A DNA stretch of 64,000 nt from Paenibacillus sp. FSL R5-0341 (GCF_037975235.1 NZ_CP150241.1:4960001-5024000), one strand, 5' to 3'; shown: positions 37,210 to 47,651, counted from the first letter of the stretch. Made by a program: numbers and translations. Notes: generated by a model not told the origin, from the letters alone.

Positions 37210-38766
37210 TTACTCGTCAACCCCAGCTCTTTCCACAATCTTGTCGATTATCGAAGGAGTTGTAACTGCCTCGCTCTGTTGGATGGCAACCGGCGCAGGT
37301 GTTTTGGTCTTGGTAAGGCCTTTAATCAGCTGTTCTACATCGATGCCGGATACGCTCTTGAGCATCTCTGGTGCCGTCGCCATTAACTCGGTAACATAGT
37401 TACTAACCCGCGTAGCACCTTCACCTTTACCTGTATCTACCACAGTCAGTTTATCAATGGATGCAATTGGCTCTGCAATTTTGCCAGCCAGTTCAGGCAA
37501 CATTTTGACAATGATATCGAGTACAGCCGCTTCGCCAAACTTCTGGAACGCCTCGGCCAGTTTTTCCTTCGCTTCTGCTTCCGCAAGACCACGTAGACGA
37601 ATAACCTCTGCATCCGCTGTACCTTTGGCAAGTTCCGCATCCGCCATAGCCTGACCTTCAAGTCGCTTCTGTTCAGCAGTTGCTTTGGCATGCGTTTCGA
37701 TGGAGTACTGTACCGCATCGGCTTCACGCATTCTCTTGGCTTTATCCGCTTCAGCCGCCTGCTCCACCGCATAACGATCTGCTTCGGCCTTTTTCTTCAC
37801 TTCAGCATCATATTGCTTCTCACGTACGACGATTTCTTTTTCTTGCAGATCGATCTCACGTTCTTTACGAACGAGTTCAACCTTCATTTCTTCTTCCACC
37901 ACGGTCTGTCTCGCACGAGCTTCATGAATATGATACGCCTGATCGGCTTCCGCTTTCGCTGTATCCTGATCCCGCTTAAACGTGGCTACTTTCAGTTCTT
38001 TCTCTTTGGCTGCCTCAGCGATATTGGTATCCCGCAGCAACTCCGCTTTTTGACCCTGCTCTTCCGCATTGGCCTTCTGAATCCGTGCATCACGCATCGC
38101 TTCCGCTTCAGCAATTTCGGCATCACGCTTCACCGCGGCAATTCTCGGTTTGCCGAGAGCATCCAGGTAGCCCTGTTTGTCACGAACGTCCTTAATGGTA
38201 AATGAGACAATCTGCAATCCCATTTTCTTCAGATCTCTAGCTGCGACTCCTTGAACCTCTTGCGCAAACCGATCCCGGTTCCGATATACTTCTTCCACCG
38301 TCATCGTACCAAGGATGGCCCGCAAATGCCCCTCCAGTACCTCCTGTGCTTCGCTTCTCAGCGCTTCTACAGGTTTACCGATGAATTGTTCAGCTGCCGT
38401 AGCAACGTCCTCTACAGCGCCCCCAACCTTGATAATAGCGACACCGTCAGCAATAACTGGAACACCTTGTTCCGTGTACACTTCAGGTGTGGAGACATCC
38501 AGCTTGTGGGACAACAAGGAGATAAACTCGGATTGCTGGAACACTGGCAGGATAAAAGCACCGCCACCACGAACAATTTTAATTTTCCGGCCAGAATCAT
38601 CATCGGAAATATTTTTGCTTCCCAAGAATGATCCCGTAACGATCATCGCTTCATCCGGTCCAACCGTTTTGTATCTCGCCCAGAAAGCCAGACCCAGAAT
38701 AAGAATGACACCAACCACAACTATTGGAATCAACAATACATCCCAATTCAAATTCAAATTTTCCAT
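37210..38766 (-). CDS. floT: Flotillin-like membrane scaffold protein
   Basis: SPFH/flotillin protein that organises functional membrane microdomains. Residues 8-30 form one membrane hairpin, residues 35-200 the SPFH domain. A long Ala/Glu/Lys-rich coiled coil with repeated EAxA units spans about 220-430. It is cotranscribed with the NfeD-like gene upstream (63 nt gap), the usual flotillin partner (YuaG/YuaF in Bacillus). GGGGAGAG stands before the ATG. Confidence 0.95.
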   Translation of the reverse strand: MENLNLNWDVLLIPIVVVGVILILGLAFWARYKTVGPDEAMIVTGSFLGSKNISDDDSGRKIKIVRGGGAFILPVFQQSEFISLLSHKLDVSTPEVYTEQGVPVIADGVAIIKVGGAVEDVATAAEQFIGKPVEALRSEAQEVLEGHLRAILGTMTVEEVYRNRDRFAQEVQGVAARDLKKMGLQIVSFTIKDVRDKQGYLDALGKPRIAAVKRDAEIAEAEAMRDARIQKANAEEQGQKAELLRDTNIAEAAKEKELKVATFKRDQDTAKAEADQAYHIHEARARQTVVEEEMKVELVRKEREIDLQEKEIVVREKQYDAEVKKKAEADRYAVEQAAEADKAKRMREADAVQYSIETHAKATAEQKRLEGQAMADAELAKGTADAEVIRLRGLAEAEAKEKLAEAFQKFGEAAVLDIIVKMLPELAGKIAEPIASIDKLTVVDTGKGEGATRVSNYVTELMATAPEMLKSVSGIDVEQLIKGLTKTKTPAPVAIQQSEAVTTPSIIDKIVERAGVDE

Positions 38767-38829
38767 TCCACATCTCTCCCCTTATTCATTCATGATGAGT
38801 GCTTAAATTACTTAGGTAGTAAGAATACT

Positions 38830-39366
38830 TTATAAATCTTTAAGTACGTTTTCATCCCATTCCGACACACGCAGTACACCATCTACAACATCCACCACAA
38901 CAACACGCGCTCCCGCCGCAATGGGGAGGTGTTCAAAACTGGATGCTGTCTGAATCGTACTACCGGAAGCAAAACGAATCATCACTTCGCCAAAACCTTT
39001 TTCCGGCACCGGAATGGTAATTTCCCCAATTTTCCCGGACAACTCTTTCATTGAAAATGCAATCGAGACATCGCTGTTACGCATCGGTTTGATATATGCG
39101 AAGAATACCAGCATGGCTGCAGCAATACCTATAAGCAGGGATAATATTAGACCCGACATCGCACTTAATGAACTGTAACGTGTCAGCATAATGCCTGCCC
39201 CACCAAAGGTTGTAATGGAACCAGCTAACACAACGGGTTTGAAAAAATCAAGACCTGGCATTTCGAAGGCTCCGTCCAGCAAGCCATCAATCAAGTCACC
39301 CAGCACAAGGCTGACAACCGCAAATATTGCTCCTCCGATTAGACACCCCCAATAAATCGTCTCCAT
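38830..39366 (-). CDS. NfeD-like membrane protein (flotillin partner)
   Basis: Four N-terminal hydrophobic segments (to about residue 95), then a soluble beta-rich OB-fold domain (IGEITIPVPEKGFGEVMIRF..) of the NfeD/YuaF type. It supports flotillin function in membrane stress responses (known for YuaF). AGGAGAGGAGGA precedes the start. First gene of the flotillin operon. Confidence 0.85.
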   Translation of the reverse strand: METIYWGCLIGGAIFAVVSLVLGDLIDGLLDGAFEMPGLDFFKPVVLAGSITTFGGAGIMLTRYSSLSAMSGLILSLLIGIAAAMLVFFAYIKPMRNSDVSIAFSMKELSGKIGEITIPVPEKGFGEVMIRFASGSTIQTASSFEHLPIAAGARVVVVDVVDGVLRVSEWDENVLKDL

Positions 39367-39508
39367 CCCCTGTTCCTCCTCTCCTCTGCCGCAAATTCAT
39401 CCTAACTGGGCATTCCACATGTAAATAAATACGTAACTAACCTCAGAATGTTTCAAAATCTTTCCTCAAATGTATTCTGGAGCCGATAATGGGTATTACA
39501 TAAAAAAA

Positions 39509-39537
39509 CCGCAAGCCCCCATGAAGGAGACTTGCGG
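39509..39537 (-). terminator. Terminator after the alcohol dehydrogenase
   Basis: CCGCAAG/CTTGCGG stem; seven T follow on the minus strand. Confidence 0.8.
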
Positions 39538-39584
39538 CTATTGGACAACAGGATGTGTCCGTCCACTTGTCAGTGAGTATAAAA

Positions 39585-40748
39585 TTACAGAGAAGCCTTG
39601 TAGATGGATACAACATCTTCCCGTTGCAGTTTCTTGAAGTTACCGAATGGGCCGAACAACATAGCTTTATCAGCCATAACGTCGATTTGGCTATCATCGA
39701 TGTCATAATCAGCCAAACGGTTAGGAGCACCAATGGATGTCCAGAATTTGCTGAGTGCATCAATGCCTTCTTCGGCAATCTGTCTGTCCGACTTACCTTC
39801 AGGACTCACTTCAAACACATTGATCGCGAGACGTTTGAATCGGTCCACATTGACATCCAGGTTATGTTTCATCCAGTGCGGGAACAAGATCGCCAGTCCG
39901 CCACCATGTGGGATATCATACACTGCGGATACCGCGTGTTCGATATTATGTGTTGCCCAGTCTCCTGCGAGACCCATATTCAGCACGCCATTCAGTGCCA
40001 TTGTTCCGCAATACAAAATCGTTTCACGCAGTTCATAGTTCTCCAGATCTTCAACCAGACGTGGTGCTGCTTCCATTACGGTACGCAGAATCGTCTCACA
40101 GAAGCCGAGTTGAACCGGCGTGTTGGAATCCAGATGGAAGTAATGCTCCAATACGTGGGACATCATGTCAACCATACCGTATACCGTTTGGTCCAGCGGA
40201 ACAGTGTATGTATTCACCGGATCCAGGATGGAGAATGCAGGGAATGAATATGCGCTGCCCCAGCCCAGTTTTTCTTGTGTATCCTGATTTGTAATAACCG
40301 AACCAGAGTTCATCTCCGAACCCGTTGCTGCCATCGTCAATACCGTACCAAGTGGAAGAGCGTCCTGTGCAACAGCCTTACGCTGAGCAAAATCCCACAT
40401 GTCGCCATCATATTTAGCACCTACAGCAATAGCTTTGGAGCAGTCCAGTACACTACCGCCACCTACAGCGAGAATCAGGTCGATGTTATTGGTTTTGCAG
40501 AGGTCTACCCCTTTATGCACTGTAGAAAGACGCGGGTTCGGTTCAACGCCTGCCAGTTCAGTCACTTCTGCTCCAGCTTCCTTAAGCAAACCGATCACTT
40601 GATCGTACAGCCCACTGCGTTTGATACTGCCGCCACCATATACAAGCAGAACCCGTTTACCGTATTTCGGTACCTCTGTTTTCAATGCTTCCAGTTGTCC
40701 TTTACCGAAAATCAGTCGGGTTGGATTATAGAATTGGAAAGATCTCAT
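39585..40748 (-). CDS. Iron-containing alcohol dehydrogenase (butanol dehydrogenase-like)
   Basis: NAD(P)H-dependent reductase of aldehydes of the group III iron family, most like Bacillus YugJ/YugK and clostridial BdhA. Nucleotide-binding GGGS and VGGGSVLDCSK motifs are present. Metal ligands are seen in DMMSHVLEHYF (Asp and His) and in the HGGGLAILFPHWM stretch. ATG at 40748 (MRSFQFYNPTR) is chosen over an upstream TTG at 40766; GGAGG is 11 nt away. Stands alone between two terminators. Confidence 0.9.
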   Translation of the reverse strand: MRSFQFYNPTRLIFGKGQLEALKTEVPKYGKRVLLVYGGGSIKRSGLYDQVIGLLKEAGAEVTELAGVEPNPRLSTVHKGVDLCKTNNIDLILAVGGGSVLDCSKAIAVGAKYDGDMWDFAQRKAVAQDALPLGTVLTMAATGSEMNSGSVITNQDTQEKLGWGSAYSFPAFSILDPVNTYTVPLDQTVYGMVDMMSHVLEHYFHLDSNTPVQLGFCETILRTVMEAAPRLVEDLENYELRETILYCGTMALNGVLNMGLAGDWATHNIEHAVSAVYDIPHGGGLAILFPHWMKHNLDVNVDRFKRLAINVFEVSPEGKSDRQIAEEGIDALSKFWTSIGAPNRLADYDIDDSQIDVMADKAMLFGPFGNFKKLQREDVVSIYKASL

Positions 40749-40840
40749 ATCTATTGTCGCCTCCAATGGAGTTTAGAATTTTAGTGCAACTCCAATTATA
40801 GTACCCCGTTTATAGAAAAACAAATCGATAGCCACTCACT

Positions 40841-41428
40841 TTATAACAACCCGTTAATCTCCAAATGGGCTCTAAACATCTCGCTTGTGGAAGGCAAATC
40901 CTCAGAGTCCACCCATGTTTCAGCCGACCATAATCCAGCTTGTTTGAATGCTCGCGGACAATGGATAAAGCTTTCTTCCACATCAACTATGACAGCCGCA
41001 CCAATCGTTTTACCGGTCCAGCCCATACTGGCGATAAATTCTTCATCCTTAGTAATGGACGCTGTACCATTAATGCGCAGCACTTCATTCAGACCCGGAA
41101 TCAAAAAGAGCATTCCGATACCAGGGTTAGACAAGATGTTTAACAAGGAGTCTATCCGCCGATTGCCTGGCCGTTCGGGATAGACGAGCCGGTATGTATC
41201 ATATACTTTTACGAATCCTGCTCCGTCGCCCCGTGGTGACACATCACTCTTTCCATCACGATCGGACGTGGAGAGGAAAAATAATGGTGACATGGATACA
41301 AAGTTCTGAACATGTGAATCCACAAATGAGATTGCCTTGTTACGCACATGTTCATGCGGTTCACCCACCATGCTTTGCAGTTCTTCTGCGTCTGTAATCA
41401 ACGGAATATTCAATGCCTGCTTTTCCAA
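40841..41428 (-). CDS. Pyridoxamine 5'-phosphate oxidase family protein
   Basis: Flavin-binding split-barrel protein of about 195 aa (pattern FLSTSDRDGKSDVSPRGDGAGFV, GNRRIDSLLNIL, LRINGTASI), similar to the MSMEG_1061-type subfamily. The redox substrate is unknown. The start is TTG at 41428 after GGGGGG. Not a vitamin B6 biosynthesis enzyme with any certainty. Confidence 0.8.
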   Translation of the reverse strand: MEKQALNIPLITDAEELQSMVGEPHEHVRNKAISFVDSHVQNFVSMSPLFFLSTSDRDGKSDVSPRGDGAGFVKVYDTYRLVYPERPGNRRIDSLLNILSNPGIGMLFLIPGLNEVLRINGTASITKDEEFIASMGWTGKTIGAAVIVDVEESFIHCPRAFKQAGLWSAETWVDSEDLPSTSEMFRAHLEINGLL

Positions 41429-41525
41429 ATCATTCCCCCCATTCCCTCAATTCATTGTGGTTCTCTAAAGACTTCTCCCTATTATAACTGGCCCGGAAGT
41501 TCATTCCAATGCGCATAAATGACAA

Positions 41526-41556
41526 GAACACCAGCCCTTACATAGGGCTGATGTTC
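41526..41556 (-). terminator. Terminator after galT
   Basis: GAACACCAGCCCT and its complement (one mismatch, 5-nt loop); the tail is only moderately T-rich. Confidence 0.6.
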
Positions 41557-41570
41557 ATCGTTATACCTGT

Positions 41571-43169
41571 TTATTCAGTGTATCCCATGCTGCTTACAAA
41601 GCGACGGAAAGCCTGGCGTCCTGCTTCATCATATTTGTAGACACCTGCATGCTCCAGAATCTCGGCAAATTTCAAGCCGACTTCTTGCTGTACAATGGCA
41701 ACGGCTTGTTCTTTGTCCAAGTTAGGACCAAACCGTTCAATCAATTCTTCCGCCCAGCCCAGATGCTTGTTCAACACATGATCAGAAGCTTTCGCTGCTT
41801 CAGCAAGCTTGGCATCGCCAGCGAGGATATCCGCGATACTGTCCAGCTCTTCTTTCAAACGACCTGGCAGGATTGCAAGCCCCATCACTTCGATCAGACC
41901 AATGTTTTCTTTCTTCAGATGGTGCATTTCACGGTGCGGATGGAAGATGCCTTCAGGATGCACATCATTCGTACGATTGTTACGCAATACGAGATCCATC
42001 TCGTAGCCACCGTCTGCACTACGACGAACGATTGGTGTTACCGTATTGTGTGGTACTTGCTCCCCGTCCACTTCACTGAACGCTTCGATATCCACAGCTG
42101 AATCACTGTAGACCTTCCAAGCTTCATATACAGCGTTACCCGCTTCAAGCAGCTCTGCAGGATCGTGTGAAGCCAGACGCATCACGGACATTGGCCATTT
42201 TACAAGACTCAGTGTAAGTCCGGGTGCATCCGCATGGCGGAAGACCGCTTCAGGCTGTGCATTTTGAATGGCGAACGTATGACGACCACCTTGGAAATGG
42301 TCATGTGTCAGAATCGATCCACCAACAATCGGCAGATCTGCGTTAGATCCGATAAAGTAATGCGGGTACTCTCCAACAAAGGCAAGCAGCCTGCGCAAGG
42401 TATCCTTTGTCAGTTTCATCGGCACATGATCATGATGGAAAATGATGCAGTGCTCGTTGTAGTACACATACGGCGAGTATTGGAACAACCAAGGCTCGCT
42501 GTTAAGCTCCAGCGGAATGACTCTCAGATTCTGGCGGGCCGGGTGATTCACCCGACCAGCGTAACCTACATTTTCACGACACAGCTGGCATTTTGGATAT
42601 ACCGGTGGCGGAAGCAATTTCGCCATGGCAATTTCTTTTGGACTTTTCTCCGGTTTTGACAGGTTGATGGTAATCTCCATGTCTCCATAGGCGGTGTCCT
42701 GTGTCCAGTAGACGTTCTTCGCGATCCGATCCATCCGAATGTAGTTGGAGTTAATCGACAAGTCATAGAATTGAGATGTGGCCGCCTCAATGCCTTCCGT
42801 CTGCTCCGTGTGGCGGAATGCGCGAACCACTTCGGATGGGCGTGCCATCAAATGACCCATGATTTTAGCATCCAGCAAATCACGGAACGTATCGCTATTT
42901 TCAGGAATAAGTCCAATGGTGAATCCATAATCAATCAACGTATCCAGCATCGCCTGTGGGCCATCGGGCACTGTCGTATCCAGTTCTCCGGCATAAGGCT
43001 CTGAGAATCCGAATTGTTCCAGCAAAAGGTTGCGGCTATAATCCCAATCCGCTTCCTCAATTAATTGTTTCTGCAAGGCAAATGCAACCAGACGTTCAAT
43101 GGCATGCAGTGCTTCCTGCTGCTCCGGTGTCCGCTCTGTGGCACCTGCTGCAATATGAGTCTGTGACAT
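41571..43169 (-). CDS. galT: UDP-glucose--hexose-1-phosphate uridylyltransferase, class II
   Basis: Exchanges UMP between UDP-glucose and galactose 1-phosphate in the Leloir pathway. 532 aa, the size of the Gram-positive class II GalT, with the His motif in CIIFHHDHVPM and the paired Cys near CQLCRENVGY. AGGAGG stands before the ATG. Third gene of galK-galE-galT. Confidence 0.95.
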   Translation of the reverse strand: MSQTHIAAGATERTPEQQEALHAIERLVAFALQKQLIEEADWDYSRNLLLEQFGFSEPYAGELDTTVPDGPQAMLDTLIDYGFTIGLIPENSDTFRDLLDAKIMGHLMARPSEVVRAFRHTEQTEGIEAATSQFYDLSINSNYIRMDRIAKNVYWTQDTAYGDMEITINLSKPEKSPKEIAMAKLLPPPVYPKCQLCRENVGYAGRVNHPARQNLRVIPLELNSEPWLFQYSPYVYYNEHCIIFHHDHVPMKLTKDTLRRLLAFVGEYPHYFIGSNADLPIVGGSILTHDHFQGGRHTFAIQNAQPEAVFRHADAPGLTLSLVKWPMSVMRLASHDPAELLEAGNAVYEAWKVYSDSAVDIEAFSEVDGEQVPHNTVTPIVRRSADGGYEMDLVLRNNRTNDVHPEGIFHPHREMHHLKKENIGLIEVMGLAILPGRLKEELDSIADILAGDAKLAEAAKASDHVLNKHLGWAEELIERFGPNLDKEQAVAIVQQEVGLKFAEILEHAGVYKYDEAGRQAFRRFVSSMGYTE

Positions 43170-43183
43170 AAGGTGTTCGCCTC

Positions 43184-44173
43184 CTAGTTTTTTCCGTAGC
43201 CGTCAGGACGTGATTGGTGCCAGCTCCAAGCGCTTTGAATGACATCTTCCAGATTGGTCCATTTCGGATTCCAGCCCAGGACGGATCTCGCTTTTGCAGA
43301 TGAAGCTACCAGCACAGCCGGGTCACCTGCACGACGTGGTTCCTGTACAACCGGGATATCGAGGCCAGTTACTTTTTTAGCTGTTTCGATCACTTGTTTC
43401 ACTGAGAATCCTGTACCGTTACCCAGGTTAAACACGTTACTGTTCTCACCTTTGCGAAGATAATCTACAGCTCGCAGATGCGCATCAGCCAAGTCGCTCA
43501 CGTGGATATAGTCGCGGATACATGTTCCGTCTTCTGTAGCATAGTCGTCACCAAACACGGCGATGTGCGGACGTTGTTTCAAAGCCGTTTGCAGCACCAG
43601 TGGAATCAGGTGACTCTCTGGTTGGTGATCTTCACCAATTTTACCGCTGTCATGAGCACCGGCTGCATTGAAGTAACGCAGGGAAACGTATTTGATATCC
43701 TGAACTTTATCAAACCATGACATCATGCGTTCCATCATTAGCTTCGTTTCGCCATATACGTTGGTTGGCTCTGTACGATCACTTTCTTCGATTGGCACTT
43801 TCTCAGGCTCACCGTAGGTAGCTGCTGTAGAGGAGAAGACGATGCGGCGTACGTTCGCTGCATTCATCGCTTCCAAGAGACAGAGTGTACCAAACACGTT
43901 GTTGTCATAATATTTAGCCGGGTCTTTCATACTCTCGCCTACGAGTGAGTTGGCCGCAAAGTGAATAACTGCATCGATTGAATTTTCAGCGAACAGCTTC
44001 GCCAGAATTTCTTTGTCACGCAGATCCCCTTCATACAACTTACCGCCGAGCAACGCCTCACGATGCCCTGTCTGCAAGTTATCCAGTACAACAACCTCTT
44101 CCCCACGTTCCAACAATGCTGCTACCGTATGAGATCCAATATACCCTGCTCCACCTGTCACCAAAATTGCCAT
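43184..44173 (-). CDS. galE: UDP-glucose 4-epimerase
   Basis: Interconverts UDP-galactose and UDP-glucose. N-terminal NAD motif GGAGYIGSH and the catalytic YxxxK (NVYGETKLMM). 329 aa, typical. Begins one base after the galK stop, so probably coupled. Confidence 0.96.
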   Translation of the reverse strand: MAILVTGGAGYIGSHTVAALLERGEEVVVLDNLQTGHREALLGGKLYEGDLRDKEILAKLFAENSIDAVIHFAANSLVGESMKDPAKYYDNNVFGTLCLLEAMNAANVRRIVFSSTAATYGEPEKVPIEESDRTEPTNVYGETKLMMERMMSWFDKVQDIKYVSLRYFNAAGAHDSGKIGEDHQPESHLIPLVLQTALKQRPHIAVFGDDYATEDGTCIRDYIHVSDLADAHLRAVDYLRKGENSNVFNLGNGTGFSVKQVIETAKKVTGLDIPVVQEPRRAGDPAVLVASSAKARSVLGWNPKWTNLEDVIQSAWSWHQSRPDGYGKN

Positions 44174-44174
44174 T

Positions 44175-45356
44175 TTACTTCGCCTCCTTCAATTCTTTAA
44201 CACCGTCGCCTACGCCGCACACATAAAAATCACCTTTGAGACTGGTACGCGCTTCATATGCAGCGCCCACTTCGCTTACAAAACGCTCGACATCATCTTC
44301 ATGCACAAGCGATACAGTACAACCGCCAAATCCTGCGCCAGTCATCCGAGCACCGAGCGTGCCAGGAATCCGCTGAGCTTCTTCGACCATAACGTCCAGC
44401 TCATCACAGCTTACTTCGTACAAGTCGCGAAGCGATTCATGAGAAGCGTTCATCAGCTTGCCGAAGGTTTCCAGATCATTACCCTGCAATGCTTCTACCG
44501 ATGCGAGCACACGAGCGTTCTCTTCCACGACATGCTGTGCACGCTGTCTTACTTTCTCATCCTTGATCTGATCCTGTAGCGTTACGAACTGCTCTGGCGT
44601 CAATTGAGCCAGGTAATTCAGTGCAGGCAGCTGTTCCTTCAAGATGGCAAGTGCCTGCTCGCATTGGGAGCGACGCTCATTGTAAGCCGAATCCACCAAA
44701 CCACGGCGTTTGTTCGTATTACCGATGACCAATTTGTAGGAACCTGTTCGGAAAGGAACCTTTTCATACTCCAGTGTGTCACACATCAGCAGGATCGCAT
44801 GATCCTGAGCACCGTTTGCGACAGCAAACTGATCCATGATTCCGCAGTTCACGCCTACGAACTCATTCTCCGCTTTCTGGGAAAGAAGCGCCAGTTGAAC
44901 CGTATCAATATCCGACACACCCTCCAGAGACTGCATCGCAAATCCGGTAAGTACCTCCAGAGATGCAGACGATGAAAGTCCTGCCCCGTTCGGAATCTCC
45001 CCGTGGTACAGGAAGTCGTACCCTTTCGTTACATTCACGCCTTTGCCTTGCAGTTCAACCATGACACCCACAGGATAGTCGATCCATTCTCCGGTTTTCT
45101 CTTTACCGATGGTGGAAGTATCCAGTACTCCTTCATAAGACATGTTCGTGGAAGCCAGTTGCAACTTGTTGTCCTGACGCTCACGAATAATCAATGTTGT
45201 TCCGAATTCAAGTGCTGCCGGGAGCACGTATCCACCGTTATAGTCAATGTGCTCACCGATCAGATTCACACGCCCAGGGGCATGAAATACACGGATGTCC
45301 GCTCCACTCTCTCCGTACTTCTCAATAAACTTTTGTTTCAATTCAGTTACGTTCAC
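44175..45356 (-). CDS. galK: Galactokinase
   Basis: GHMP kinase phosphorylating galactose at C1: GRVNLIGEHIDYNGGYVLP and the ATP loop PNGAGLSSSASLEV, plus GARMTGAGFGGCTVS near the C-terminus. Starts with GTG at 45356 (GAGGTG eight bases upstream). First gene of the Leloir operon, divergent from an AraC regulator. Confidence 0.96.
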   Translation of the reverse strand: MNVTELKQKFIEKYGESGADIRVFHAPGRVNLIGEHIDYNGGYVLPAALEFGTTLIIRERQDNKLQLASTNMSYEGVLDTSTIGKEKTGEWIDYPVGVMVELQGKGVNVTKGYDFLYHGEIPNGAGLSSSASLEVLTGFAMQSLEGVSDIDTVQLALLSQKAENEFVGVNCGIMDQFAVANGAQDHAILLMCDTLEYEKVPFRTGSYKLVIGNTNKRRGLVDSAYNERRSQCEQALAILKEQLPALNYLAQLTPEQFVTLQDQIKDEKVRQRAQHVVEENARVLASVEALQGNDLETFGKLMNASHESLRDLYEVSCDELDVMVEEAQRIPGTLGARMTGAGFGGCTVSLVHEDDVERFVSEVGAAYEARTSLKGDFYVCGVGDGVKELKEAK

Positions 45357-45405
45357 TGCTGGTGCACCTCGCCTCGTTGTTGTGGTTTTCTTAATGTTAT
45401 TATAT

Positions 45406-45420
45406 AAGAAAGCGATCCCT
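45406..45420 (-). promoter_or_regulatory. cre-like site in the galK/araC divergent region
   Basis: AAGAAAGCGATCCCT, one mismatch from the cre consensus, overlapping the galK promoter region where TATAAT is visible. Confidence 0.35.
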
Positions 45421-45509
45421 CATGTAATGCAACCATGTGTGTTTCATATGGATAAATGTGACCTTAAGGCGTATAATGATCGGAGCATCCCGGAAAGAAG
45501 GAAACGACC

Positions 45510-46484
45510 ATGGCAGACACATCCAACTCCAAGAAAGACCCTCTTGCATCTTCTATAGATAAAATACAGGAATCACCTTCCGGTAAAAGTGGAGCGCTCA
45601 GTTATTCGGTTGCCTCCAATCCCGTCTATTATGAACAAGGGGCACTGCATGTCCTGTTTGCCGGAGCAAGCCAGACACTTCCCGGTCACGCTCTCGGACC
45701 CAAACTCTTTGATTATTATCTGCTGCATTATGTAGAAAAAGGGGCGGGTACGTTCCGTACCGAACTGCACACCTACGAGTTATCCGCAGGTGATTGCTTC
45801 CTTATTCATCCCGGGCAACTGGTGAGCTACCAGTCACATGCCCGCAACCCATGGCAATACCGCTGGATCGCCTTCACAGGCAGTCAGGCTGCCCAGCATG
45901 CCGAGGAGGCCGGATTCCGCCCGGAGAAGTCCGTTTTTCATGCCGGACCCTCTTGTGGAATTTCCGATTGGCTATCCGTGATGCAGGATGCTTTTGCCGA
46001 GCGCAAAGAAAGCTCCCATTTTACATCACTGGGTACGTTATATATGATTCTAGCCGAAGCGCAAAATCACCTTTCACAGGGCCAAACCTTAATTCCAGGT
46101 GAATCCTCCATCCGACGTACGGTGAAACAGATGATTCAATATATGTCTACCCAATATGCCTACCCTGTCTCCATTGAACAAATGTCTGCGAGTCTCGGGT
46201 ACAACCGTGCGTATCTATCCCGTATTTTCAAACAGGAAACCGGGCTTTCGCCAGTCACTTATCTGCTGAAACTGCGGATCGACAAGTCGCGCCAACTCCT
46301 AAGGGAACGCCCGGATCTGTCCATCGAACAGGTATCTGCATCGGTGGGACTGCCTGACGCACTATACTTCTCCAAACAGTTCAAACGATTTCATGGTGAA
46401 GCGCCCAGCTTGTATCGAGAAAAAATACTGTCCCGCCCGCCACATCAAGGGTTACAGAAGAACGCTCAACACAACAAACGGTAA
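45510..46484 (+). CDS. AraC family transcriptional regulator
   Basis: N-terminal cupin-like sensor (about 40-150; HTYELSAGDCFLIHPGQ), then the AraC HTH pair (about 215-310; MSASLGYNRAYLSRIFKQ and DALYFSKQFKRFHG). 324 aa. Divergent from galK and the only regulator nearby, so control of the galactose operon is likely (inference). GAAGGAAAC before the ATG. Confidence 0.85.
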   Translation: MADTSNSKKDPLASSIDKIQESPSGKSGALSYSVASNPVYYEQGALHVLFAGASQTLPGHALGPKLFDYYLLHYVEKGAGTFRTELHTYELSAGDCFLIHPGQLVSYQSHARNPWQYRWIAFTGSQAAQHAEEAGFRPEKSVFHAGPSCGISDWLSVMQDAFAERKESSHFTSLGTLYMILAEAQNHLSQGQTLIPGESSIRRTVKQMIQYMSTQYAYPVSIEQMSASLGYNRAYLSRIFKQETGLSPVTYLLKLRIDKSRQLLRERPDLSIEQVSASVGLPDALYFSKQFKRFHGEAPSLYREKILSRPPHQGLQKNAQHNKR

Positions 46485-46516
46485 AACAAAATGACGGACG
46501 GAACCATATACGACAA

Positions 46517-46556
46517 AAAAGGTGCATTCCGCCATTATGGCTAAGATGCACCTTTT
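46517..46556. terminator. Convergent terminator araC/aldo-keto reductase
   Basis: AAAAGGTGCAT and ATGCACCTTTT enclose an inner GCCAT/ATGGC stem; symmetric T-runs serve both strands. Confidence 0.85.
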
Positions 46557-46565
46557 GCACTTTAT

Positions 46566-47573
46566 TTATTTGTCATCAGGCTCCGGAGACAGAATGGATT
46601 CAATCCGTTCCAATTCCTCTGTAGAGAAATCCAATTGGCTGAGTGCAGCCACATTCTCTTCGATCTGGGAAGGACGACTTGCACCAATCAGCGCAGAAGT
46701 TACTCTGCCATTCCGTAGCACCCAGGAGAGTGCAAATTGGGCCAAGCTCTGACCACGGGCTGCTGCAATCTGATTCAGTGCACGCACTTTGCGGAGCGTC
46801 TCTGGAGAGATGTTATTTTCATTCAGGAATACCGACGGACCTTTGGCACGTGAGTCTTCCGGAATACCATTCAAGTATTTGTTTGTGAGCACACCTTGTG
46901 CCAATGGACAGAACGCAATACTGCCTGTTCCGTACTCATCCAGCACATCCTGTAAACCATCTTCAATCCAGCGCTCCAGCAGCGAGTATTTCGGTTGGTG
47001 AATTAACAATGGCGTACCCAGACCTTTCAGAATTTCGGCGGCCTGTCTTGTCTGCTCTGCGGGATAGTTGGAGATTCCTACATAGAGGGCTTTGCCCGAG
47101 CGAACAATATGATCCAGTGCCATCATCGTTTCTTCCAAAGGCGTTTCGGGATCATACCGATGTGAATAGAAAATGTCTACATAGTCCAGGCCCATACGCT
47201 TCAAGCTTTGATTCAGACTGGATACCAGATTTTTACGTGAACCCCACTCGCCATAAGGCCCGGGCCACATATAATATCCCGCTTTGGTGGAGATCACAAG
47301 TTCATCACGATAAGGTTTCAGATCCTGAGCCAGTACTTGTCCAAATAGCTGCTCTGCCGAACCTGCCGGTGGGCCATAGTTGTTGGCAAGGTCAAAATGT
47401 GTAATGCCCAGATCAAATGAACGGGTAATCATATTACGGCCGTTCTCGGCATTGTTAATACCGCCAAAATTATGCCACAGCCCCAGTGAAATCGCTGGCA
47501 ATTTCAAACCTGAACGCCCAACGCGGTTATATTTCATCGTTTCATAGCGAGTATCGCTTGCTACGTAGACCAT
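46566..47573 (-). CDS. Aldo/keto reductase (YghZ-type)
   Basis: NADPH-dependent reductase of small aldehydes, closest to the L-glyceraldehyde-3-phosphate reductase (YghZ) group: GLWHNFGG near residue 33, catalytic Tyr in DLANNYGPPAGSAE, His in FYSHRYD and NADP-binding SALIGASRPSQIEEN. 335 aa. The ATG has AAGGGA upstream. Probably transcribed alone. Confidence 0.9.
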   Translation of the reverse strand: MVYVASDTRYETMKYNRVGRSGLKLPAISLGLWHNFGGINNAENGRNMITRSFDLGITHFDLANNYGPPAGSAEQLFGQVLAQDLKPYRDELVISTKAGYYMWPGPYGEWGSRKNLVSSLNQSLKRMGLDYVDIFYSHRYDPETPLEETMMALDHIVRSGKALYVGISNYPAEQTRQAAEILKGLGTPLLIHQPKYSLLERWIEDGLQDVLDEYGTGSIAFCPLAQGVLTNKYLNGIPEDSRAKGPSVFLNENNISPETLRKVRALNQIAAARGQSLAQFALSWVLRNGRVTSALIGASRPSQIEENVAALSQLDFSTEELERIESILSPEPDDK

Positions 47574-47651
47574 TATGAATCCCTTCTTTCCCCAGGTTCC
47601 GCCTCTGTTGTCCGGTCTATGCCGGAGAATGCGGTTATTCAGTCCATGCGT